64,000 bases of DNA from Leucaena leucocephala (GCA_037074615.1 CM073558.1:13516001-13580000); one strand, 5' to 3'. Positions 48,725 to 61,275 are shown, numbered from the stretch's first letter. Made by a program: numbers and translations. Notes: generated by a model from the letters alone, not told the origin.

Positions 48725-51700
48725 TACATCATACATCCATCATGTGCTTCCAAAATGCCAACTAACTCATGTAACTTATTATACAAGTCCATCCAACTAT
48801 GCTTACCCTCTTTCGTTGAGAAATTCTAGTACCTAAAACATGGTTATGTATATGGGAGGAATGAGATTTCATGGAAATCCCAATAGCAAGTTACACAAAC
48901 CATAATATCATGCACGATTAAATGGATGCTTAACATGTTATCATGAGATGGGAGCTATTCCATAATGGCACATAAGAAAACTCTAACATGCATATTGTCA
49001 TGACATAACTTGCAAGGAGTTGCAATCATTCATACTTCATCATCAACATGATGACACAATCTCATGCTCAACCAAACACCATAATCAACAAGCAAGCAAA
49101 CATGAAACTATGGTTAGGTATTCTTGTTACTTCTTAGCTATCCTTGTCAAAGCCTTCTTGAGATGATTTCCTTCCTTCACACATGTCAAAACCTAGCCAC
49201 TACAAAGTAATATCAAGTTACAACTCAACTTGAACACAAAATCAAGACTAGGTTTTCACTAGTTTCCATTCTTACTCTATTTTATGTTTCATACTTCCGT
49301 CTTTCCAAAATAAATTCCCATGGTTCATTCCCACATAATTTTTCATGAAGAATCCAAATATGAAGTTAGAATTTCCAAAATCAAATCATGTCACTAGCTG
49401 CTGTACAGAATCGAAACACATCATTAATTTTCCAAAAATTCACATTAATGCTTGTTCTACTACTTTATCCCCACACCCATTCTAAAATCATTGGATGCAT
49501 CAAAATTGTGAAATTTCAACATATGAATAGTGTCACGTATAGTTGCAGCCATGAACACAAACTTCCATTTACTTGCATACTTGAATTCCCAATTTTATAC
49601 CACTTGATTCTAGCTTATTTAAGCTTGTCTAAACTATTCATAACATACAAATCATATTCTAACCACATATGGATAGCACTTCTAGCAGCAACCACAAGGG
49701 AAATATGGCACAAAAATCCCTTAAAATCAAGAGCTAGCTTGCTAGAACAAAGCTCAAGAACAAGGTAGATGATTACCTTACTTTGTGCTCCAAGTTGTGT
49801 GATTATTTCTTGGTTGAATGCAAAATTTGTAAGAGTTTCTCCATAGTTCCCAAGGCTTCCGAATAGGGTATGAAATGAGGGGGTATTTATAGAAAAATTT
49901 GGGTGGAAATGGATGGCCAAGATTGATTTGGTTACTATTTGATCTAATGGTCCATATTCATTCTTTAACTTGACTTGCCCTAGAAGCCACCTTTATTGTG
50001 CCATTCATAACATCACACAAGGCCATGTTTGGGTAGAAAAAGTGAAATATACTGATAGGCAAAATTCCAGTCTAGTTTGGTACCTATCGGAGCAGTTTCA
50101 CAAAAACCATATTGTTTTCTTTTCCTAATTTTTATAATATTCTCGAATATGTATTCTATCATGGAAACCAATGTTTAGGTTTCTTATACCATTGACATTG
50201 TTATACTAAGTATTTATCTGCCATCTGTCCCTTGAGAAATGACAAAATACCCTTGGTGTCCTTTCTTGTACTATATTAACCTTAAGGGCATAATTGTCAT
50301 TTCACCCTTCTTTGTACTACCTTAGGGCCTATACTGGCTCTAAATAATCATATTTATACTATATCCCACATTTTTATCCTGTCCAGAATGACCAAAATGT
50401 ACTCCATCCATCATTGGTACAATATAGTTATCCAGGGGCATTTTTGTAATTTCACACTTTTCCTTCAACTGGCCCCTTCTACTGATGAACTTGTATCATA
50501 GGTTTTGGGCCCTCATTAGCATCATCATAGGCCTATATATGAGGTCATCTGAGCTCATTCTATCCAGGCTTACTTACTACTAAGTTCCATAATCGGATCA
50601 TGGGTGTTCTCAAACTTCCGTCAAAATTCACTAATACGGGGATAACTTTTCATACAAAGCTCCTTCCAGGGTTCTGTCAAATTCATAACATATGATGTCT
50701 GTGGAACACCTTCCTATAACTTTTCTACTTATACCTGTAGTATATGAGATCTGATAAAATTTCATATAACTTTCAGACTATCAAATAAATATCCACTATC
50801 TGGAACCCTAAAAAAATTTCTCTATTATGCTAGATTAACCAGCATAACTTTCTCTATTTACTGATGAAATGTGGGACTAGAATGCTTCCAGGCAGTTCTA
50901 AGCCTTTTTTGGCTAAACGTTTCCATAATTACATATAGGTCACTGACTTTTTGCTTAATTACATTTAGGTCCCTAAACTTTTAGAAATTACTACTTTTTG
51001 CCCAAAATTTGTTTCTACTTTAACTTTTGGTCTTTAACCTTTTCTACTTTTTGTGTAGGTCCCTTTCTTCCTCCAAGACTTATTTAACTTTTATTATTTC
51101 TTCTGATCATTGTCATAATCCTTCCAAACCTCTTTCCACTATCAGTATTGTACAAATAGGAAACAATTAGAATATGACAAGCAGCCAAGAGCACAAAACC
51201 CTAACTACATGCATACTTGAATTTCCAAGCTTATATCACTTGATTCTAGCTTATTTAAGCTTATCTAAACTATTCATAACATAAAACTTATATTCTTATC
51301 ACATATGGACAATACTTCTAACAGCAACCTCAAGGGAAAGAAGTCACAAAAATCCCTTAAAACCAAGAACTAACTTGCTAGATTAAAGTCCAAGAACAAG
51401 GGAGCTAGTTACCTTGCTTGTTGCTCCAAGTTGTGTGCCTCTTTCTTGCTTCAAATGAAATTTGGCCAGAGGTTACCTAAGGTAACATGAATGGTGAATC
51501 AAGTCTGGTTTAGAGGGTATTTATAGAAAATCTTGGGTGGAAATGAATGGCCGAGATTAATTTGAAAAAAGGTAAATATACTGATAGGAAAAATTATAGT
51601 CTAGTCCAATACCGATTAGAGCAGTTTCACAAAAACTAGACTGTTTTATGTTCATAATTTTTATAATATTCTAGAATATGTATTTTATCATTGAAAACAA

Positions 51701-52634
51701 TGTCTTGGTTTCTCATACCATTGACATTGTTAGACTGAGTATTTATCTGCCAACCATCCCTTGGGAAATGACCAAAATACCCTTGTTATGCTTTCTTGCA
51801 CTATATTAACCCCAAGGACATAATTGTCATTTCACACCTCTTTATTCTGCATTAGGGCATATACTGGCTTTAACTAATTATCTTTATACTATCTTGGACT
51901 TTTTGGCCTATCCAGAATAACCAAAATACCCTCCATCCATCACTAGTACAATTTAACCATCTAGGGGCATTTTCATAATTTCACAATTTTCCTGGGCTCT
52001 CTGGACTCTGGCCCACTTAACTGTCTCCCCACCTTATTAGGCCTATTTGAATGCCATTTAGGCCTTAGTATTGGTCCATTACCTTTATGGCACAAATCCC
52101 AAGAAATATCTTCTGACCCTATTTTTTGGGTATTTTATTCTACTGTAAACCCCGTAAGAATTCTACAGGATTCCTTTTCTGACTTTGTCAATTTTATAAA
52201 TTCTTATATTAAATATAGGAAACTATAAAGTTCCATCTAATTTTGAGGTATGAAAAATACTGTAATAATTCTTCCTGACTTCAGGAATTTATATTAATTA
52301 ATTGGGACCTCAAATCAAAAGTCTATGTTGTGTTAAACTAATCAGAATAATTTTGTCTATCTACTAGTAAAATTTGGGAATAATATAGTTTTGGGTATTT
52401 TTTAGCCTTTTCCTGTTCAACTTTCTCATAATTATATTTAGGTCCCTAAAATTTTGGCTAATTGCATTTAGGTCCTTAGACTTTTGCTTAATTGTAATTA
52501 GGTCCCTTCTTTTGTTTCTACTTTCAATTTTGGTCTCCAACCTTTTTAATTTTCATTTAGGTCCCTGAACTTTGCTTAGTTAATAATCCCTCTCTTTCCT
52601 TCCTTAATCTGATACAGTTTATTCCATGGACAAG

Positions 52635-52921
52635 GTTAAGGTAGGGAAGCTCTACAAGTTGATTAACTCATAACAAAGAGAGTACCCATAATGTTAATTT
52701 TAGATAGCCTTATTATTACTGTGGAGTAAGCTTAGAATTTTCTTACACGTAGAAGGAATTAAGTGATTAGAGTTAAATTTTTTAGTCCTGAGTACTAGAT
52801 ATTTATGATTTTCTAGATAATATACCTAGGGAAGAGAAAAAGAATATATCATAAGATATGAGAAGGGGCCAAGTAATAACAGAGAGATCCCTAAGATTAA
52901 GCTAAGGATAATGAGAATAAG
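52635..52921 (+). mobile_element. Interior of N2, second part
   Basis: Non-LTR sequence between two LTR insertions, AT-rich, with no ORF. It is assigned to N2 because both neighbours are bounded insertions. Confidence 0.6.
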
Positions 52922-55900
52922 TGAAACATCCTTATTTTCGTACCTCTTAGGGACCATGCAGTAACATTTAAAACTACTTACAAGACCTTGGAAATCTATT
53001 AGCTAAATCTGAAATGTTTACTCTTCTCGAAGTTACTGTTCATATGGTATACTAGATTCAACGACGAACTTCAGAAAATCATAATTAATTCTAGAAAAAT
53101 TGAAATAATGTGGTTCAAAAAGCTATGTGAAGATAACATATTTAAATTTAAGTAAAAATAATTTATAGACCAAATGCTCATTCAATTAATATAGTTTATT
53201 CATCAAAGATTACTACTCATATGGTCAAAAATTCTAAAAACAGATTCTGGTCCCTTACTTTGGAAAAATTGTTCTCTTTGTACAGACAGCAAAATAAGAT
53301 GTACTTGGTGTCAAAATGAAGCTTGAATGTTAATTAAATGTATATAAAATTTCATACATTTATCTCAACATTTACTATTTTTCATTATATCATGACCATC
53401 ACAACTTATGTTGGTCTTATAGCAACATTTGGTCATATAGCAACATTACATATAATAATTCTTCGCATAACATTTATACTATCTAATCCCTAGCTTCTCT
53501 TCATGCTTCATCATCCTCTTTTATCATTCATAAACCTGATAGGATTGGGATTACATGGATGGAGTGAGATTTCTGGGAAAATCTCAGTAGCAAACAGTAC
53601 TAAACAATGCATGCATTAATGTAAATACTTGTGCTTACTTGTGAAAGTGTTAACATTGTGTAATGTGCATGCTTACACACATGAAATACAATTGGCCAAA
53701 GTAATAATAGAAATAGAACTTCAATCATAAACACATATGCAACACAATTCAATATAGCCAAGCACAACTAAGCATAAAATTCAATACATACAAGTTTAGG
53801 ATAAGTTTACTATCCCACATGCTAGACTTCTTTTAGTTTAACTGTACCTTTTCCTTCTTACTTATCCTTGATGTGTTGCTGCCTCTTTTAAGTCTACAAT
53901 CAAATCCTAACATCACATCACCACCCATTCATTACAATCTAGCTCTCTTGAAAATTGAGATTACTTGACTATATTAACTTTCCTTAATCTTTATTAATGG
54001 ACTTGGCCTTTGAATCAATTGATGTCTTAACTTTACCTTACACAATTTCATCTTTTGAATCCATTTATAAGATTAGAATCATGAAATTTCAACTCCTATA
54101 CACTTTTCTAGACAGATTTGCAAAACATACACAATTTTTCTTTCAAAATTTCTCATTTTGATTCTAAGGCTTCCAATACTTGTTTTTCTACTTTATCTCA
54201 CACAATTTTTCATTTTAAACCATTAGAAGCATCAAAATCATGAAATTCTAATTATTGTTCATGTGTGTGAATAGTAATAGAGAAGACTTAAAAATTATAA
54301 CTTTCTAGTCCAATACTTCCAAAGTTCTAAACCTATCCAATCTTACACAAAATCATCATTTAAATTCAATAGAAGAATTAGATCACTGAAATTCTTTCTT
54401 TTTGGTCCAAAATAGATATAGGTTAAATGCCTCCATCAATGATAAAATCAAGAGCACAACTTAATTCAATAACTAATAATCAAAACCAACTTATCTAAAC
54501 CTTAATCACCTAGTTCTACCTTTATTTCCTTCTTCCTCCTTCATCTTACAATTTGGACATCAAGCAAACTATAGGTTTAATGGAATTTCTAACCACTAAA
54601 ACCTAGGTTTTACTGTTCCAAAAAACATCTAAATAAACTAGGAAGGATCACATACCTTATGCTTTGGCTACCTTGATCTCTAAGTGCCTTGAATTACGCT
54701 TTATCTTGGTTGAGTTTTCAAATGACAAAAGTTTCTCCAAGGGTACACTTAGGACACAGTTTTGCGCATGAATGGGGGTATTTATAGTGAAAACGGTGGT
54801 ACCTTTGGTCCATAATATCATCACTTTTCGTAATTATTAAATGACTTAATCTTGAATTTAATGGGTTGGTTTTTGAAATTAATTAACCTTAATCATCATT
54901 AGGTTAATTCTTATATTATTTTATTACATTTTTACACATGGGATAATATTCCTTTCCTCTTCTTGGTGCCATGTGTAAAACTTGTGGGACCCACCATGTG
55001 TAAAACCCTAATTATCCTTTATCTCTTTTTTTCTCTTTTAAAAATTCATAAATTATTTATTATTGAACTTGGGTTCTAAGACAACTTTTGGGACTAATTG
55101 GGCTACCCTAGGATGAAATCTTGAACCTTCCTTGGGTCCAATAGCTAATTAGCACAAATCCTAAGGCACTTTCCTTATACTGACATTCTTAAATTACCCT
55201 AATCTTGAAATAAATGATAGACACCTCATTTAATAGTTTTAGCATTTTTAGAAATTCATTATAGTTTAAAATGAATTCCTTACAAAGTCTCATAATTTTC
55301 TAAAACTTAGAAGTCTTGATAAAAATTTCCTACATTTCCTCAAAACCCTTTATTAGTGTTCGATTTCACTTTAATATCTCAAGGTATTATTGTCTTTTCA
55401 CACATCATCAAAGTATTCCTTGACCTTTGTTAACTATTCTGGAAACACTTCTTGACTGTCTAACCTTAGTCAAATGACCAAAATACCCTTCGTATATCTC
55501 TGGCTCATTAACATAACACAGTGGCACACTCAGTATTAGCCCTAGCCAACACATTTATCTAAAAATATTATTAGGCTTATAAGGCACCATTTTGGGCCCT
55601 CTACATGATCCACTACCTTCATGGGCTCAACTCCCGAGAAATTCCCCCAAAATGTAATTATTAGGGTTTTTTAATCCAATGTAAATTCTATAATAAATTT
55701 TACAGAACTCTTTTTTGAGCTCTGTCAATTTCATAAATTCATATATTAATTAACAGAATTTACTACCAACTTCATATGATTTTGAGATCTAGAGGATATT
55801 GTATTAATTTTTCTTTCTTCAAAAATTTATATCAATTTTTTGGGACCTCAAATTAAAATTCTATGTTGCGTCACACTGATCAGAATAATTTTCTCTACTT

Positions 55901-56204
55901 ACTAGAAAAATTTGGGACTAACTAATTTTAGGCATTTTTGGACCTTTTTTAGCTCAACTTTTCATAATTACTATTTTGCCCTAGAACTTTTGAAAGTTAT
56001 ACTTTAGGCCATCAACTTTTCATAATTACACTTAATAGCTCAAACTTTATTTCTACTTTACATTTTGCACCATAGAACTTTTAGACTTTTCAGTTTAGTC
56101 CCTCTTCTCTATATCTTTGTCTAATCATCGCCTTTCCTCTCTATTTATCATCACACCACTTTCCTCTTTAATCTCATACATATAGAAAAATTTTGGATAT
56201 GACC
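52922..56204 (-). mobile_element. Solo LTR, family II, inside N2
   Basis: A 3,283-bp LTR in minus orientation, reading TGAAACATCC at the left and GGATATGACC at the right (terminal bases altered). It has a perfect target duplication ATAAG (52917-52921 and 56205-56209). Minus-strand TATA is at 54779-54787 and the leader hairpin at 53565-53586. A small 17-bp tandem duplication (TTGGTC-TATAGCAACAT) is at about 53410-53447. No genes. Confidence 0.92.
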
Positions 56205-56209
56205 ATAAG

Positions 56210-57368
56210 AGCTAGATAAACCCAAGAGAGACTGTATGATAAGGGTATAAGGCAGTAAAGTGCTAGGGTTAGAGCCTATTAGCACCAGTGCTTCTAATTT
56301 TTATTTGTGGTTTTTCAGTTAAGTGTACTCAGGTTAGAGTATCTCAACGATGGGTGATCCCCTGAGAAGTGATGAGAAAGGGTGTAAATACCATATAAGT
56401 TTGACATAGATTCACAAAGTTATATAAAACGATAGAAAGAGTTAAGAAGAGTTAGAAAGGTAAGAGATTAAAACCCTTATGGCAATTCTAAGTAGAGGAA
56501 ATCTAAAAGAAAAAATTCATATTATAGTTTTATATCAAGAGGAAGTTAGAAAGATTTAAAAGCAAGATCTTCCTCATAAAGTTTTTGTCTAAAACCAGTA
56601 ATGTTATAAATTAAAAAGAATATTAAACTTATGGTATCTCAGATTACGTCATGATAAGACAAGATATGTTATGATACAACTAGAAATGGCAAGATACACC
56701 ATCATATGGTATAAGAAGAACATAATGACATATACTATGAGAATCATGTAATGTGATACATGCTGAGAAATATATATTGAGAAGTATAATATGAAGTTGT
56801 TTTGTAGCTAATTTTGTATACAGATATAGAGATTCACTTTTAGAGGGATAAGATATTTGAATGTTATGTTACAGATAAAATAACAAATAAGAGATTCCAC
56901 TCCTTGCATGAAATGCCAGGCATTATGTTATGTTTGTAAAATATGCTAAAGCTCTAAATGTTAGAGTAGTGCAAGCTCTATATGATATAGTTATGCAAGT
57001 CTGAGTGTTAGAGCTGTACATATTAAGGAAATAAATGCTTGAACTCTAATGTTAGAGCTTTGTATTCATGAGCAGGTGTATACTCTTGTAACATGTTGGC
57101 CAAGCATTAAGCATGTTAGCGTATGTGCTCCTATGTGCTTCTACTTAACAGTAAAGTAAAGAAGACTAAACGGTAAAGTAAAGAAGACTAATTACATAAG
57201 TCATCTCTCTGTACTATGCTAAATTAATAAAGGCGATCTGAGTAACTATTAGAGTGATAGAATCTCTCAGAAAAAGAAATATGATGATATAAAAATGATA
57301 GATGAATCTTTCTGGATGTTCAAAAAATTTTGCTAGATACTTAGATCAGTAATAAGAGATATGCAATA
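56210..57368 (+). mobile_element. Interior of N2, third part, with hairpin repeats
   Basis: Non-coding sequence following the LTR at 52922. It contains repeated CTCTAA-TTAGAG inverted repeats (56952-56966 and 57044-57057) and related GAGCT/AGCTC words, plus a 20-bp tandem duplication (GTAAAGTAAAGAAGACTAA) near 57157-57193. The N2 3' LTR and a polypurine tract are not recognisable; the LTR at 57369 belongs to a different family. Confidence 0.6.
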
Positions 57369-58528
57369 TGTCATATCCCACTTTTTAGGCTTAGAAGCCC
57401 AGTATATAGCCTAAAAAAGGGATGCTACTAGACCCTGTTGAGTACAGGTCTCAATAAATAGAGAGAATTATGCTGATCAGTTTGATGCAACACAGAGTTT
57501 TGATATGAGATCCCAAAAGATTTACATTAATTTTTGAAAAGAAGGAAAATTAATATAGTATTCTCTAGACCTCAGAATCAGATGAAATGTGGCAGTAAAT
57601 TCATATAATTAATATAAGAATTTCTAAAACTGACAGAGCTCAAAAAGGAGTTCTGTAGAATTTACTACAGAATTTACAGTGGATTAAAAGACCCGATAAA
57701 TAGGTTTCGGGGGAATTTCTCGGGAATTGAGCCCATGAAGATAGTGGATCATACAGAGGGTCCAGAATGGCACCTTATAGGCCCAATGATATTTTTAGAT
57801 AAATATGTGGGCCAGGGCTAATAAAGACCGAGAAAAATAAAGAATTCTGAAAATGCCACTAAAGGTATGCCACTGTGTTGTGTCATTAAGTCAGAGTCAG
57901 ATGAAGGGCGTTATGATCATTTGACTAAGGTTAGACAGTTAAGAAAGGGTATATGGATAGTTGACTAGGGTCAAGAGGTACTCTGGTAAGGAATGAAAAG
58001 ACAATAGTGCTCCTAGAAGTACTAAAGAGGTATTAAGGGCATTTTGGTAATTTACTAAGTATGTGTCTTGGGAACCGAGCCACCAGAATACTTGGGCTTG
58101 GTTAGAAACCCAAGATGACAATCCAAGGCCCAAAAAACGTAGCCTAAGAGTAATGTGGGCCCAAGAGGCATTAAAATAATGTTTTAATACTTTTTCAATA
58201 AAGTAAAGTGACCCGGTCCAAGATAGAACTGGGTAAAGTGATCTAGAATCATGAGATGACATAAATGGGGCCCACAATATGCCATATTGCATGATTATAG
58301 TAAAAGAAGAAAAGCAAAGGATACATGGCATGATTAGAGGAAAAGGAGAAAAAGCAAGAGGACACGTGGCACGATCTCGATCGTCCATTCAGGGAAAATA
58401 CTCTAAAACTCTCTGGAAAGGCTGAGTTAGCTGGTGAGGTGTCCCAAGGGCCCCAAATTTTGCCACATATACCCTTGAGGTGTCCTAGATGATGTCATGA
58501 GTGGTGAGTCATCATGAAGGGTGATGTC
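57369..58528 (+). mobile_element. Family III LTR, 5' part
   Basis: It starts TGTCATATCCCACTTTTTAGG and runs 1,160 bp until a copia LTR interrupts it at 58529 (target site ATGTC, 58524-58528). The downstream part, including TATA and hairpin, is not found again on the other side of the copia DNA. It carries the G-box CACGTG at 58363-58368 with the neighbouring units. The long minus-strand frame at 57939-58388 (149 aa) is antisense in U3; similar antisense frames exist in the other family III copies, and I do not call it a gene. Confidence 0.85.
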
Positions 58529-58904
58529 TGTTAGAAAACGTGCCTTAGGGGACAATCATTGTCTTATGAACATTATTGATTTATGAATTTATTAATTGTG
58601 TTATCATATTATTTGCATGTTTACTGTGATGACCATCATTGGATAATTTATGATCTTATCCTAAATGACCCTGGTCGATCATCTATGCGGGAGCAGAGAT
58701 GAAATAAGACCAGTATGACTTTGAAGATGTATAGAGATATAAATCAAAGTCATAGGCACAGGTAAGAGTACAAGGTGTTGGACCGACCCGCTATGAGAGA
58801 GTTGCATGGGTTACGTCATAAGCTTCTCTCATATACAAACCATGTCACTATGCCCTTTGACCTGAGATCATCATGGATTTCTACATAACAAATGCTCAGC
58901 TTTG
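58529..58904 (+). mobile_element. Copia LTR, first about 375 bp
   Basis: It starts TGTTAGAAAACGTGCC and matches the complete LTR at 60298 (TGTTGGAAATCGTGCC) with about 14 differences in the first 170 bases by eye. It stops at CAGCTTTG, where it joins integrase-coding sequence directly. The remainder of the LTR, primer site, gag, protease and most of integrase are deleted. Confidence 0.85.
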
Positions 58905-60297
58905 TCTTTCCTCAATATTTGGGGATGTGAGGTCTATGTTAAGCAACAAGCCTCAGACAAATTAGCGCCCAAATCCTCAAAGTGCCTTTTTATGGGATAT
59001 CCTAAGGAAACCAAGGGATATTACGTCTATAACCCTGTTGATAACAAAGTGTTTGTTGTCAGAAATGGTATCTTTCTCGAACTAGAATTTATCTCTAAAA
59101 GAACTAGTGGGAGTAAGGTACACCTGGAAGAAGTTCGAGAGCCATAAGACATCACATAACTGCAGATGGAAAATACAAAAGACTCACAACAAGTTGTTGA
59201 GACTCCTCAAGTCATGCAAGGTCCATGGAAGTCTAATAGGACACGACTTCAGCCTCAGAGATATGGATTTATGATTTCTGACAGTCATGATGTGTTGCTC
59301 ATTGAGCATAATGAGTCGACTACCTATTGAGAAGCTATAGTGAGACCAAACTCTGAAAAGTAGCTCAATGCCATGAAGTCTAAAATGCAATCCATGTACG
59401 ATAATAAGGTTTGGACCTTAGTCAACCCACCTGAAGGTGTAAAAAATGTCGGGTGCAAGTGGGTTTTTAAGGAGAAAATTGACGTGGATGGCAATGTAAA
59501 TGTCTTCAAGGCACGACTGGTTACAAAAGAATTTAGTCAAACTCATGGTGTGGACTATGATGAGACCTTTTCCCCAGTTGCAATGGCCAAATCAATCAGA
59601 ATCCTCTTTGCCATAGCAGCATATTATGACTATGAAATATGGCAGATGGACGTCAAGACAACCTTCCTTAATGGAAAGCTCCTTGAGGATGTGTACATGA
59701 CACAACCTAAAGGGTTTGTGCATTCTGAGGACTTTGGTAAAGTGTGCAAGCTTCAAAGGTCCATTTATGGACTGAAACAAGCCTCTCAGAGTTGGAATCA
59801 TCGTTTTGATGAAGTAGTCAAAGAGTTTGGATTTCTTCAAAATATTGATGAACCTTGTGCGTACAAGAAGGTTAGTCGGAGCACAGTTATATTTTTGGTA
59901 CTCTATGTCGATGACATCCTACTTATTAGGAATGACATTCCTACCTTACAGATTGTCAAGTCTTGGTTAGGAAAGTCTTTCTCGATAAAAGACTTGGGTG
60001 AAGCCACCTATATCCTAGGAATCAGGATCTATAGAGATAGATCTAAAAGACTTCTAGGACTCAGTCAGAGTACATACATAGACAAAAGACAGCATAGGTT
60101 CAATATGCACGAATCAAAGAGGGGTTTCATACCCATGTCTCATGGTAGTCACCTCAGCAAAGATCTGTGTCCTAGTACATCTGATCAGCGAGGTCGCATG
60201 AGTAAAGTTCCATATGCCTGGGCCATAGGATCTATCATGTACGCCATGTTATGTACTCGACCGGATGTCTCATTAGCCTTAAGTATGACTAGCAGAT
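58905..60297 (+). pseudogene. Copia pol fragment (integrase C-terminus and RT)
   Basis: The first part encodes the end of integrase (LNIWGCEVYVKQ, FMGYPKETKGYYVYNP, FISKRTSGSKVHLEE) to a TAA at 59145. After a linker with RTRLQPQRYGF, the RT runs from about 59340 to 60297: WVFKEKIDVDGNV, FKARLVTKEFSQ, QMDVKTTFLNG (first catalytic Asp), YGLKQASQSW and YVDD at 59904-59915. From ATG 59373 this last frame is open for 314 codons. It ends within the conserved block leading to RNase H (IGSIMYAMLCTRPD, SMTSR), where the next copia LTR begins. RNase H is absent. The sequence resembles Tork/TNT1-type copia pol. It is the least decayed coding stretch in the window, but stops and both truncations make it inactive. 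Confidence 0.9.
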
Positions 60298-60984
60298 TGT
60301 TGGAAATCGTGCCCTAGGGGCCAATCATTGTCTTATGAACATTATTAATTTATGAATTTATTAATTGAGTTATCATATTATTTGCATGTTTACTATGATG
60401 ACCATCCTTAGATAATTCATGATATTATCCTAAATGTCCCTGGTCGATCATCTCTGCGGGAGCACAGATGAAATAAGACCAGTATGACTTTGAAGATGTA
60501 TAGAGATATATATATCAAAGTCATAAGCACATGTAAGAGTACAAGGTGCTGGACCGACCCGCTATGAGAGAACTGAATGGGTAACGTTATAAGCTTCTCT
60601 CATATACAAACCATGTCAATACGCCCTTTGACCTGAGATCATCATGGATTCCTACATGACAAAACGCTCAGCTTTGGCCTAGTCAAAAGTCACTTTTGAC
60701 CGAGTGATCATAAAGACTATGTTCAGCCTTAGTGGTTTTTCATGCGGAGGAATGTGAATGGCAAGATGGAATTTATCCCTCACATTCGTAGAGAGATATT
60801 ACTGGGCCCCTCGATGAGTGAGTCTGAGAAATGTATGGCCATACTGTAATGGAAAGGTAGTTCCATTTCTATAGTCAGACTACTCAGGGATCGAGAAAGT
60901 AACGGTCAGGAATAGGAGGATGACATTATCCATGCCTCATCCATGACCAAAATATCGCGTGACAGAAGGGACATGATATGGTTG

Positions 60985-60992
60985 TATAAAAG
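60985..60992 (+). promoter_or_regulatory. TATA box of the copia LTR
   Basis: TATAAAAG in the sequence GGTTGTATAAAAGGTTAC. It is the most TATA-like site in the LTR and is absent from the truncated LTR piece at 58529. Confidence 0.5.
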
Positions 60993-61275
60993 GTTACATC
61001 CTTTATCGATCCTCATATGTTTTGGGTAGTCGTTATGTCTTGCTAGAGACCGCTTGCGACTTGTGGGCTAGTATAGCAAATGGCCCACTGCCAACTTCAT
61101 ATGGGCCTACAGGGTCGCACACAAAATAGCCCAACACGAGCTATGATGTCCAGATTCATTGAATCTAAGATATGTCCAGATTCAATGAATGATCCAGGAT
61201 AGATGTATATATATTTATTTATATTTATATTTTTATATATATGTAAATTCGTATATATACATTATATGTATATAT

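Larger units (their letters stand above)
43483..51179 (-). mobile_element. Solo LTR, family I, inside the LTR at 41928
   Basis: In minus orientation it starts TGTCACATCC and ends GAATATGACA. It has a perfect target duplication AGCAG (43478-43482 and 51180-51184). Without its two family III insertions it measures about 3,163 bp. The leader hairpin is at 48862-48882 and TATA (minus strand) at 49882-49892. The frames at 49388-49768 and 49615-49920 are incidental. Confidence 0.9.
41928..52629 (-). mobile_element. Solo LTR, family I, in N2; itself carries a nest
   Basis: In minus orientation it starts (plus reading) TGTCGTGTCC at 41928. It is split at 43482/51185 by another family I LTR and continues 51185-52629. 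Its net length is about 3.0 kb. The U3 terminus is lost: the usual 70-80 bp after TCTGATACAGTTTATTCCA are absent. The target copies would be CCAAG (41923-41927) and ACAAG (52630-52634), one mismatch. It carries a leader hairpin at 42764-42784 and a minus-strand TATA at 51517-51526. Confidence 0.8.

Noticed and set aside
49388..49920. Overlapping 126- and 101-codon frames
   Set aside because: Both fall in the leader/TATA part of a family I LTR. Homologous positions in other copies (for example 15174-15371) are broken or different, so they are chance frames.
57369..57378. The LTR at 57369 as N2's own 3' LTR
   Set aside because: It is family III, while N2's 5' LTR remnant is family II, and no polypurine tract precedes it. 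It is more likely an independent insertion.
61205..61275. AT-rich run as a replication origin or matrix-attachment site
   Set aside because: It is simple-sequence DNA inside a copia LTR. No independent support.
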